Assembly: GCF_002288925.2 (NCBI RefSeq)
Contig: NW_022098067.1
Coordinates: 649,160 to 713,159, forward strand
DNA from: Delphinapterus leucas
Lineage: Eukaryota > Chordata > Mammalia > Artiodactyla > Monodontidae
DNA: 64,000 nucleotides
Direction of reading: 5' to 3'
Under the pieces are notes generated by a model that was given only the letters and a program-made list of their open reading frames with translations, was not told where the DNA came from and ran no database searches. A program made the position numbers and the translations under genes. Positions 24,901-35,310 of the stretch are shown in pieces (the stretch's first letter is position 1; each line of letters opens with the position of its first letter).

Positions 24901-25590
24901 ATATTTTCTTGGATCAGTCACATAAGGCAAAAGAAATAAAAGCAAAACTAAACAAATGGCACCTAATCAAACTGAAGAGCTTTTGCACAGCAAAGGAAAC
25001 CATCAACAAAATGAAAAGAAAACCTACAGAATGGGAAAAAAATATTTGCAAGCAGTGTGACTGACAAGGGATAAATATGCAAACAATACAACTCATTAAC
25101 AAAAATTTAAACAACCCAATAAAAAAATGGGCAGAAGGCCTAAATAGACATTTCTCCAAAGAAGACATACAAATGGCCAACAGGCACATGAAAAGATGCT
25201 CATCATCACTTATTATTAGAGAAATGCAAATCAAAACCCCAATGAGGTATCACCTCACACAAGTCAGAATGGGTATCATCAAAAAGTCCACAAATAATAA
25301 ATGCTGGAGAGGGTGGAGAAAGGGAGCCCTCTTACACTGTTGGTGGGAATGTAAACTGGTGCAGCCACTATGGAAAACAGTATGGAGGTTCCTTAAAAAA
25401 ACTAAAAGTAGAGCTACCATATGATCTTGCAATCCCACTCCTGGGCATATATCTGGAGAAAACCAGAATTTGAAAAGATACATGCACCCCAGTGTTCATT
25501 GCAGCACTGTTTACAATAGCCAAGACATGGAAGCCACCTAAATGTCCATCGACAGATGAATGGATAAAGAAGATACACAAAATGAATCTA
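21960..25590 (+). pseudogene. L1 ORF2 remnant (endonuclease and reverse transcriptase)
   Basis: An endonuclease piece is open at 22340-22741 and contains 'LIDVYRALHP' and 'SRIDNIL'. The RT N-terminal region is open at 23348-23581, with '[20 protein letters not shown]' and '[11 protein letters not shown]'. The palm block with 'FDKVQ' lies at 23594-23800, the thumb-type block at 24377-24598, and the Cys-rich C-terminus near 25077-25424. Each piece is in a different frame or separated by stops, and no open frame spans the RT active site. A dead copy. Confidence 0.85.
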
Positions 25591-25899
25591 TATACAAAAT
25601 AGAAGCAGACTTACAGACATATAATACAAATTTATGGTTACGAAAGGAGAGAGAGAGTGAGGGATAGGTTAGGCATATATTATTAAAAGACATAGACTAT
25701 TATACATAAAATAGATAAGCAACAAGGTTTTACTGTATAGCACAGGGAATTTTATTCAACATCTTATAATCTACAATGGAATATAACCTGCAAAAAAAAA
25801 AAAAAAACTGGATCACTATGCTGTACACCTGAAACTAACACAGTATTGTAAATTAACTATACATCATTAAAGAAAAAGAAAAAAAAAAGTTAAATAGAA

Positions 25900-26970
25900 C
25901 AAAAAAAGAAAAAGCAATTAAAAGATGTATAGCAGAATCAACTCACTTTTTTCCTCCTCCGTTAAGTTGTTGGAAAGATAAGTTGGTAGAAGTTCCTTTA
26001 GAAAGAGCCAAAATTTTGTGAAGGAATACTGTCAAAGTACAAAAAGTAGATTTTAGAAATTTAGAGCTTTTATATTTTTTTCTCTAAGTTTTAGGAAACT
26101 TTTAGTATATTATTTCCAAAACGTTATCTGGCAGGTGTGGGGAAAATTTAACAATTTACTTTTGGGGCTTAAACTTTTAATTTGCTATTGTTACTAAGTT
26201 AGTATTATATTTTATCTCATTTGTTCTAAATGCAGACTAAGAGATATGTTCATGATCATTCACCTTTTGAAATTATCTATTACTTCTTACTCTACACAAG
26301 GAGATTTTTAGCTGCCTAAGTTTCTTATTTTTTTCAATATAATTACATGAAATATTTGTGTTAAATCATATTAAATATGATTATATATTTTGATTATATA
26401 AATATTTTTTACAGCTTGGATATATCATGTTTTATGAGTATATTTCCTTGTATACCTTTTGTTATGCTTAATAATTGCCTTATTTTTTCAATTGATTATT
26501 TTTTTTCTGTTTATGTATCACATATTTATCCATAGTCTTTTTGTCAGACCCTAAAACGTATTTGGAATCTATGTGTTCTATTTAATTTTTTCTTAGTACT
26601 CTCCTACTTAGAGCCTTTTGTCCTCCTGTTTCAAGGTGAGTTAGTTCTTCCCCAGGCCTGCAGTCTACAGCTTAAGTTATCTTGAGATTGCTTTTCACCA
26701 TTATTCTGGGGTTATATTTGTCTCTTTTCTGATCATATTCTCTTATTTTGGGTCTTTGTCTTTCTCTTTCATAGTTAGTCCCTCATTTTTCTGGAACACA
26801 TCCTCCATAGTAGCTTCTTAAGCAAGGTTATATGGGATGAAAAATATTTTGAGATTTGCATGTCTAAAATTATCTGTATTATGTACTATTATATGTGATT
26901 ATAATTGGGCTGGGTTTAAAATACTAGACTAGAAATAAATTAATCTCATGATTTTGAAGGCCTTATTCTA
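25900..26970. other. Intron 9 sequence after the L1, no gene seen
   Basis: AT-rich intron with short oligo-T runs. I recognise no element here with confidence and no coding signal. Confidence 0.5.
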
Positions 26971-26973
26971 TTA

Positions 26974-27145
26974 TAGTAGTTCTCAAAATGTGGTCCCTGA
27001 ACCAGCAGCATCAATGTTACCTGGGAAATTGTTAAAAGAGCAAATTTTTGATCTCCATCAAGACTTATTGAATCAGATATGCTGGGGAATGAGACCTTGC
27101 AATCTGTGTTTAGACAAAAACTCAAGTTGATTTGTGCAATGCACA
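26974..27145 (+). mobile_element. MER5A-like hAT (Charlie) nonautonomous DNA transposon
   Basis: 'tagtagttctcaaaatgtgg' followed by 'tccctgaaccagcagcatca' is the MER5A left end. 'caatctgtgtttagacaaa' matches its right half. The right terminal repeat is degraded. An old fossil DNA transposon. 27146-27949 up to exon 10 shows nothing else that I can name. Confidence 0.85.
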
Positions 27146-27949
27146 AATGCCCAGCAGTGCATGGCAGTGTGGACTGGCCATTTGATGACAACTTCTCAAT
27201 ATTTGTGGGTATTTTTGAGAGGGGTAAGCCAGTCATTTCTCTAGAAGAATCCTAATATCTTCTGCCTAGGGATTGAGTAGGGGTGGTTGGGGGTGGGTAA
27301 GGGGCATAAGGTTTGACTTTCAGGGATGTATGTAGAGGATAGTCTGCTCTCAATGCAGGAGGGATTCTGAGGTCAAATGTTGTGTTATCAATTATTAAAC
27401 AATCTTCTGTATTTAGCTCTATTATTTTCTTCAGAGGTACCTGTTGTCTACATTTCCTGAACATTTTTGAATACTTCTTTTCACCTATCTTCTTGCAGTC
27501 ATTTAACTTTTGCCCTTTTGTATTTTGGTATGTCAGTTATCACCTTTCAGAATTTTATTAAAATTACTCCTTTGTAGTACTTTTCTCTTTCTTTGTCTTT
27601 TTTCTTGTGCGTGTATGTTTTAATTTATTCCCTTGGTTTCATTTTAGTAGGATTTTAGAAGGGATAGAAGATAAGTGAATACTTTTAGTCTTCCATTTTT
27701 ATCTAGAAATCTGTGGGCACAAGTGTTTTAAAATATAGATTCCTGGAAGTGGTATGGTTAGGTCAGAGAATACACTTAAATTATAGCATGGCTTTTCAAA
27801 TCAAATTCTAAGTGAAGGTATTATAACTACTGAATTATTGATAGTTTTCATTGTCATTTATTTACTGCACAATTACATTTTAAGGTGCTGTTGTGGCTTT
27901 TTGTTGATAACTAAAGTAGAATGACTTATAAAATTGAATTATATTTTAG

Positions 27950-28036
27950 AAATTTGCGGAAAACTGAAGACAGAAGAAGGAAACTAGAGGAGCTTCTTAA
28001 TTCTGTTGGTCAAAAAGTGTCAGAACTCAGAGAAAA
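27950..28036 (+). CDS. DYNC2H1: DYNC2H1 window exon 10 (returning stalk coiled coil)
   Basis: Acceptor 'tatattttag', donor 'gtaagt'. The product NLRKTEDRRRKLEELLNSVG ends VSELREK, with codons split at both ends. Strongly charged helix with Leu/Val heptads: CC2, the returning helix that pairs with exons 5-7. Only 87 bp. It is separated from exon 9 by an 8.9-kb intron, most of which is L1. Confidence 0.94.
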
Positions 28037-29140
28037 GTAAGTTAAGTTTTGAAATGTATTTTGAATATTTGAAAACATACCTCAACTAATACTTAAATTT
28101 TGAAAATCTTAGTTATAATCACTGTCTCAATTTTTTGGTATCTCTAAAAGGGGGAAGGATGTAAAATAATATAGAATGTCTTCCTTTTTAAAAACATTTA
28201 ATAAGAACAAAAATATTTTAAGTTTCTGTATTCCCAAGCATTGGAAAATTGAGCAGGAAGAATTGAATGTAATGTGTTAATGCTGGGCATGTTTACATTT
28301 GGTATTCCCATTTCTTTATAATTTTGACTTCAAGATTTTAGACTCCTTTATTTCAGATGATGCTATAGGACCACCTATTCCATAATATTTCCAGAGGTAT
28401 ATGATCATGTTAAAAAATTTTTGTCTTTTTAACTTTGCCCTTTTTGGTATTAAAAAATATTCCTTCATGCAAATATTATTCTCAAATTTAAGAAGCATTT
28501 ATGAATGTGATTAATCTTAAAACCTTTCATGTACCTCTGTGTTCCTGTGATTGCTTTTTAATATAGGATAGAAAATATTGGTATGGGAATTATTATAAAT
28601 GTGGAAGCATTTTCCTTTAAGAATTGTGAAGATTGGAAAACTGGAGAATGTGTCATTAAATATAGCATATGTTATCACTTGCTTTCAGTTTTATGAGAGT
28701 AAAACTTTTCTATAAACATATTTTTTCTTTAAGTGGTGTGTTATGTATCCTTTTCTTTCTTATGAAAGAAATGCAAATTATTGCACCAAGAAAAAAATTC
28801 ATCAGACTGAAAACTATGAATTTTTTTTTCTCTACAGCGTTAGAAAACAGTTATCTCTTTTACATTTATATATATTTATTTATAGAGAATAAACAAAAAA
28901 ATCTTCAAACCCATAAATTCAATGTTTTTCATATTCCTGAATGTTTTTTATGTTAGACATACAGAAATGAAATCACATAATTTCCTTCCTGGTATAATTA
29001 GAGAAGTATAAGGAAAATAATATATTATTTTCAGTGTTACATGCTCAGAATCAGTGCTTAATAATACTCAGATAATTGTCAAATATTTATTGAGTGGTTA
29101 GCTTATGATACCAATGTTTGACTCCATTTGTTAGTCATTT
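28037..29140. other. Intron 10, first part, no gene seen
   Basis: AT-rich sequence with no recognised element. The open stretch at 28669-28956 has low-complexity hydrophobic composition and no family signature. Confidence 0.45.
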
Positions 29141-29149
29141 GCATGTGTC

Positions 29150-29370
29150 AGGTGTTGTCCTAGGCACTTTACATATTCATCATTTTTAATACTTAAAACA
29201 ACACTGAGAGGTGGATATTCTTACATTTTGCAGACTAGGAAGCTAAAGATTGGAAAAATTTATTTGCCTAAGTTAAGCAGTTAGTAAATGACTAAGCAAG
29301 CATTAGATCTTGTATTTGACTCCATGAAGTTCCTTTTCTTAGTCACTATACTATACTACCAGTATTTTGG
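29150..29370 (-). repeat. MIR SINE
   Basis: 'gtgtcaggtgttgtcctagg', then 'acattttgcagactaggaag' and 'cagttagtaaatgactaagc', ending 'cactatactatactacc', runs in the complement order of MIR, including its head. Confidence 0.75.
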
Positions 29371-29554
29371 AAGGATTATTATGAAAACCTTCTGAATAAT
29401 ATTACTGAGGACCTTGTGGATAATGTGACTGAGGAATTGAATTTTTAATTTTATTTATGTGGCTACCATTTTGGGCAAGTGGCTCCTAGAGTCTTATGTC
29501 TAGGGAAGGGAGGAATAGAGCACTTAGAGAGGCAATAAAAGTACTGTAAAATGC

Positions 29555-29750
29555 CTGGAACTTTATATCAGACACACCCATATATGAATTTTAGATCCTC
29601 TGCTTACTGTTGGGGAGACCTGTGCAATAATCTGTTTGGATTTAAGTCTCCATATTTATAAAATGAGAATTGTAATACTTATTTTCAACTATTCTGAGAA
29701 TTGGCAGAGTCCTGAGCATTTTGAAGGCACTTACATATTTGTCGAAGGAC
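29555..29750 (+). repeat. MIR-like SINE fragment
   Basis: 'gatcctctgcttactgttgg', then 'gtctccatatttataaaatg' and 'gagcattttgaaggcac', fits MIR in sense order. Nearby 29935-30060 ('ggaacatcctgttgaagggc') has a faint L2-like look. The remainder to exon 11 is plain AT-rich intron. Confidence 0.55.
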
Positions 29751-30389
29751 TAAGTAATAGGAATATTACTATTATATTTAATAAAATAATATATATGTAC
29801 AAGTATTTTTAAGGAAAATAATTTAAAAGTTTTAAACTTTAGCAAATGGGCACATAGGGAGAGAACATATCTGATGGGCTGAATATATCAGGTGAGCTTT
29901 AAGATTTTATTTATATTTTTGATAGGTATATATTTGAGGGAGTTAGAGTGAGGGGTGAGATAGGGATAAGGAAGGAGGTGGAAAGTATTCTAGGCAAATG
30001 GAACATCCTGTTGAAGGGCACAGCAGATAAAAGATAGGGCATTTTCTGAAAATATAAAATTCTTCCGATATTGACATATAGTTTTACTGAATTGAGTAAA
30101 ATGAAATAAAACTGAAAAGATAGATCAATATTATGACTGGGCCTTTGAATGTCATATTCATAAGTTTATACATAATGTAGTAAGACATCAACGCCCTGTG
30201 AGAATGTTCCCCTTTAAATGTATGTGTTGGTATTGTGTCTCTTACATTAATGATATTTTATATGCAAATATTATCAATATTATAGTTAATTAAATTATTG
30301 TATAAACGTTCACTTTACTATATAAGCATAATTTAATTAAATCTATCTTAAATCCAGTTGTCTTTAATTAAACTTTAATGTTTTCATAG

Positions 30390-30516
30390 ATTTCAGAGCA
30401 GGACTTCAGAAGCTGCCAAACTTGAAGCTGAAGTAAGCAAAGCACAAGAAACAATTAAAGCTGCAGAAGTCTTGATTAATCAGCTTGACAGAGAACACAA
30501 GAGGTGGAATGCGCAG
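30390..30516 (+). CDS. DYNC2H1: DYNC2H1 window exon 11 (returning stalk coiled coil)
   Basis: Acceptor 'ttttcatag'; the donor is the weak 'gtttgt'. The product starts FQSRTSEAAKLEAEVSKAQE and ends DREHKRWNAQ. The 'L...I..A..LI..L..E..RW' pattern is the conserved dynein CC2 segment just before the helix re-enters the ring at AAA5. Codons: one split at the start, then 42 complete. Confidence 0.95.
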
Positions 30517-31139
30517 GTTTGTTTGAAAGACAGGTCATAAAGAGGCATTGTTTAAAACACAGGAAATGTGTAAGATAATGTATTTGTTAACAAAATGAAA
30601 AGGAAAAATATCCATTAAATTTCAGCCCTGGTTTAGGATAAATTATCTAGATATTAATGGCCATGATGTGAATTAATCTTTTTTTTTTAACATCTTTATT
30701 GGAGTATAATTGCTTTACACTGGTGAGTTAGTTTCTGCTGTATATCAAAGTGAATCAGCTATACATAAACATATATCCCCATATCTCCTCCTGCTTGCGG
30801 CTCCCTCCCACACTTCCTATCCCACCCCTCTAGGTAGGTGGACAGAAAGCACCGAGATGATCTCCCTGTGCTATGTGACTGCTTCCCACTAGCTATCTGT
30901 TTTACATTTGGTAGTGTATATATGTCCATGCCACTCTATCACTTCGTCCCAGCTTACTCTTCCCCCTCCCTGTGTCCTCAAGTCCATTCTCTATGTCTGC
31001 GTCTTTATTCCTGTCCTGCCCCTAGGTTCTTCAGAACCATTTTTTTTAGATTCCATATATGTGTGTTAGCATACGGTATTTGTTTTTCTCTTTCTGACTT
31101 ACTTCACTCCGTATGACAGTATCTATGTCCATCTACCTC

Positions 31140-34100
31140 ATTACAAATAACTCAGTTTCGTTTCTTTTTATGCCTGAGGAATATTCCATTGTATATATGT
31201 GCCACATCTTCTGTATCCATTCATCTGTTGATGGACACTTAGGTTGCTTACATGTCCTGTATATTGTAAATAGTGCTGCAATGAACATTGTGGTACATGT
31301 CTCTTTTTGAATTATGGTTTTCTCAGGGTATATGCCCAGTAGTGGGATTGCTGGGTCGTATTGTAGTTCTCCTTGTAGACTTTCCACCATTGTATATTCT
31401 TGCCTCCTTTGTCAAAAATAAGGTGACCACATGTGCGTGGGTTGATCTCTGGGCTTTCTATCCTGTTCCATTGATCTATATTTCTGTTTTTGTGGCAATA
31501 CCATTCTGTCTTGATTACTGTGGCTTTGTAGTATAGTCTGAAGACAGGGAGCCTGATTCCTCCAGCTCCAGTTTTCTTTCTCAAGATTGCTTTGGCTATT
31601 CGGGGTCTTTTGTGTTTCCATAAAAATTGTGAAATTTTTTGTTCTAGTTCTGTGAAAAATGCCATTGGTAGTTTGATAGGGATTGCACTGAATCTGTAGA
31701 TTGCTTTGGGTGGTATAGTCATTTTCACAGAGTTGATTCTTCCAATCCAAGCACATGGTATATCTCTCCATCTGTTTGTATCATCTTTAATTTCTTTCAT
31801 CAGTGTGTTAGAGTTTTCTGCATACAGGTCTTTTGTCTCCTTAGGTAGGTTTATTCCTAGGTATTTTATTCTTTTTGTTGCAATGGTAAATGGGAGTATT
31901 TCCTTAATTTCTCTTTCAGATTTTTCATCATTAGTGTATAGGAATGCAGGAGATTTCTGTGAATTAATTTTGTATCCTGCTACTTTACCAAATTCATTGA
32001 TTAGCTCTAGTAGTTTTCTGGTAGCATCATTGCGATTCTCTATGAATAGTATCGTCATCTGCAAACAGTGACAGTTTTACTTCTTCTTTTCCGATTTGGA
32101 TTCGTTTTATTTCTTTTTCTTGTCTGATTGCTGTGGCTAAAACTTCCAAAACTATGTTGAATAAGAGTGGTGAGAGTGGGCAACCTTGTCTTGTTCCTGA
32201 TCTTAGTGGAAATGGTTTCAGTTTTTCACCATTGAGAATGATGTTGGCTGTGGGTTTGTTATATATGGCCTTTATTATGTTGAGGTAAGTTCCCTCTATA
32301 CCTATGTTCTGTAGAGTTTTTATCATAAGTGGGTGTTGAATTTTGTCGAAAGCTTTTTCTGTGTCTATTGAGATGATCATATGGTTTTCTCCTTCAATTC
32401 GTTAATATGCTTTATCACATTGATTGATTTGCGTATATTGAAGAATCCTTGCATTACTGGAATAAACCCCACTTGATCAGGGTGTATGATCCTTTTAATG
32501 TGCTGCTGGATTCTGTTTGCTAGTATTTTGTTGAGGATTTTTGCATTTATGTTTATCAGTGATATTGGTCTAATTTTCTTTTTTGGTGACATCTTTGGTT
32601 TTGTTATCAGGGTGATGGTGGCCTCGTACGTTGAGTTTAGGAGAGTTCCTCCCTCTACTATATTTTGGAAGAGGTTCAGAAGGGTAGGTGTTAGCTCTTC
32701 TCTAAATGTTTAATAGAATTTGCCTGTGAATCCATCAGGTCCTGAGCTTTTGTTTGTTGGAAGATTTTTTTTTTTTTTTGCGGTACACTGGTCTCTCACT
32801 GTTGTGGCCTCTCCCGTTGCAGAGCACAGGCTCTGGACGCACAGGCTCAGCGGCCATGGCTCATGGGCCCAGCCGCTCTGCGACATGTGGGATCTTCCTG
32901 GACCAGGGCACGAACCCGTGTCCCCTGCATCGGTAGGCGGACTCTCAACACTGTGCCACCAGGGAAGCCCTGTTGGAAGATTTTTAATCACAGTTTCAAT
33001 TTCAGTGCTTGTGATTGGCCCGTTTATATTTTCTGTTTCTTCCTGGTTCAGTCTCGGGAGGTTGTGCTTTTCTAAGAATTTGTTCATTTCTTCCAAGTTG
33101 TCCATATCATTGGCATATAGTTGCTTGTAGTAATCTCTCATGATCCTCTGTTTCTCTGCAGTGTCAGTTGTTACTTCTCCTTTTTCATTTCTAATTCTGT
33201 TGATTTGAGTCTTCTCCCTTTTATTCTTGATGAGTCTGGCTAGTGGTTTATCAATTTTGTTTATCTTCTCAAAGAACCAGCTTTTAGTTTTATTGATCTT
33301 AGCTATTTTTTTCTCCATTTCTTTTTCATTTATTTCTAATCTGATATTTATGATTTCTTTCCTTCTGTTAACTTTGGGATTTTTTTGTTCTTCTTTCTCT
33401 GATTGCTTAAGGTATAAGTTTAGGTTGTTTATTTGAGATATTTCTTGTTTCTTGAGGTAGGATTATATTGCTATAAACCTCCCTCTTAGAACTGCTTTTG
33501 CTGCATCCCCTAGGTTTTGGGTCGTAGTGCTTTCATTGTCACTTGTTTCTAGGTTTTTTCCTTTGATTTCTTCAATGATCTCTTGGTTATTTAGTAGTGT
33601 ATTGTTTAGCCTTCACGTGTTTGTATTTTTTTACAGATTTTTTCCTGTAGTTGATATCTAGTTTCATAGCATTGTGGTCGGAAAAGATACTTGATAGGAT
33701 TTCAATTTTCTTAAATTTACCAAGGCTTGATTTGTGACCCATGATATGATCTATCCTGGAGAATATTCCATTAGCACTTGAGAAGAAAGAGTATCCTGTT
33801 GTTTTTGGATGGAATGTCCTTTAAATATCAATTAAGTCCATCTTGTTTAAGGTATCATTTAATGTTTGTGTTTCCTTTTTTATTTTCATTTTGGATGATC
33901 TATCCATTGGTGAAAGTGGGATGTTAAAGTCCCCTACTATGATTGTGTTACTATCGATTTCCCCGTTTATGGCTGTTAGTATTCGCCTTAAGTATTGAGG
34001 TGCTCCTATGTTGGGTGTATAAATATTTACAATTGTTATATCTTCTTCTTGGATTGATCCCTTGATCATTATGTAGTGTCCTTCTTTGTCTCTTGTAATA

Positions 34101-34350
34101 GTCTTTATTTTAAAGTCTATTTTGTCTGATACGAGAATTGCTACTCCATCTTCCTTCTGATTTGTATTTGCATGGAATATCTTTTTCCATCCCCTCACTT
34201 TCAGTTTGTATGTGTCCCTGGGTCTGAAGTGGGTCTATTGTAGACTGCATATATATAGGTCTTGTTTTTGTACCCATTCAGGTGTCTATGTGTTTTGGTT
34301 GGAGCACTTAATCCATTTACATTTAAGGTAGTTATCAATATATGTGTTCC
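31140..34350 (-). pseudogene. L1 ORF2 remnant, longest open retroelement piece in the window
   Basis: The endonuclease piece is open at 33821-34198 and an RT N-terminal piece at 32710-33318, interrupted by the SINE. The RT palm is at 32027-32380, including '[20 protein letters not shown]' and '[19 protein letters not shown]'. A 250-codon piece at 31312-32064 covers '[16 protein letters not shown]' and '[13 protein letters not shown]'. The RT active-site block reads FADD at 32059-32100, close to consensus. Frame changes between pieces, the SINE and a deletion before the C-terminal Cys-rich domain make it non-functional. Confidence 0.9.
32770..32970 (-). mobile_element. CHR-type SINE inserted in the L1
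   Basis: Complement of 'gggcttccctggtggc' at the right end, a T-run (A tail) at the left, and the 'gcggtacactggtctctcac' body. Target-site duplication 'tgttggaagattttt' at 32755-32769 and 32971-32985, perfect. The insertion splits L1 ORF2, so it happened after this L1 landed. Confidence 0.95.
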
Positions 34351-34429
34351 TATTATCATTTTATTAATTGTTTTGGATTATTGTAGGTCTTTTCCTTCTC
34401 TTGTGTTTCCTGCCTAGAGAAGTTCCTTT

Positions 34430-35310
34430 AGGATTTGTTGTTAAACTGGTTTGATGGTGCTAAATGCTCTTAGCTTTTGCTTGTCTGTAAAGGTTTAATT
34501 TCTCCATCGAATCTGAATGATATCCTTTCTGGGTAGAGTAATCTTGGTTGTAGGTTTTTCTCTCATCACTTTAAGTATGTCCTCCCACTCCCTTCTGGTT
34601 TGCAGAGTTTCTGCTGAAAGATCAGCTGTTAACCTTATGGGGATTCCCTTGTATGTTATTTGTTGCTTTTCCCTTGCTGCTTTTAATATTTTTTATTTGT
34701 ATTTCATTTTTAATAGTTTGATTAATATGTGTCGTGGAGTATTTTTCCTTGGATTTATCCTGTATGGGACTCTCTGTGCTTCCTGGACTTGATTGACTAT
34801 TTCCTTTCCCATATTAGGGAAGTTTTCAACTATAATCTCTTCAAATATTTTCTCAGTCCCTCTCTTTTTCTCTTCTTCTTCTGGGACCCCTATAATTCGA
34901 ATGCTGGTGCATTTAATGTTGTCCCAGAGGTCTATGAGACTGTCTTCAATTCTTTTCATTCTTTTTTCTTTATTCTGCTATGCAACAGTTATTTCCACTG
35001 TTTTAACTTTCAGGTCACTTATTTGTTCTTCTGCCTCAGTTATTCTGCTATTGATTCCTTCTAGAGAATTTTTAATTTCATTTTTGTGTTGTTCATCATT
35101 GTTTGTTTGCTCTTTAGTTCTTCTAGGTCCTTGTTAAACGTTTCTTGTATTTTCTCCATTCTATTTCCAGGATTTTGGATCATCTTTACTATCATTACTC
35201 TGAACTCTTTTTCAGGTAGACTGACTATTTCCTCTTCATTTGTTTGGTCTGGTGGGTTTTTACATTGCTCCTTCATCTGTTGTGTATTTCTCTGTCGTCT
35301 CATTTTCTTA
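34430..35310 (-). pseudogene. L1 ORF1 remnant
   Basis: The - strand piece at 34693-34959 contains 'RIEDSLIDLWDNIK' and 'IRIIGVPEEEEK', the diagnostic L1 ORF1 block between coiled coil and RNA-recognition fold. 35061-35303 encodes the N-terminal Gln/Glu/Lys-rich coiled coil. The C-terminal part near 34450-34690 is present but out of frame. Not a complete ORF1 protein. Confidence 0.88.

Larger units (their letters stand above)
19141..25890 (+). mobile_element. Near-full-length L1 retrotransposon, sense to DYNC2H1
   Basis: About 6.7 kb and complete in order. A 5' UTR (about 19141-20550) begins near 'agatcaagatgatggagtgg', followed by an ORF1 remnant, an ORF2 remnant, and a 3' UTR with an A-run at about 25793-25807 and an A-rich tail ending near 25890. 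'attaaa' at 25866-25871 is a possible polyadenylation hexamer in the same direction as the host gene. The target duplication is not clear: a degenerate match exists between 'aaatacaaatcaagaa' before and 'aaatagaacaaaaaaagaa' after. Many stops show an old, inactive copy. Fills most of the intron between exons 9 and 10. Confidence 0.85.
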
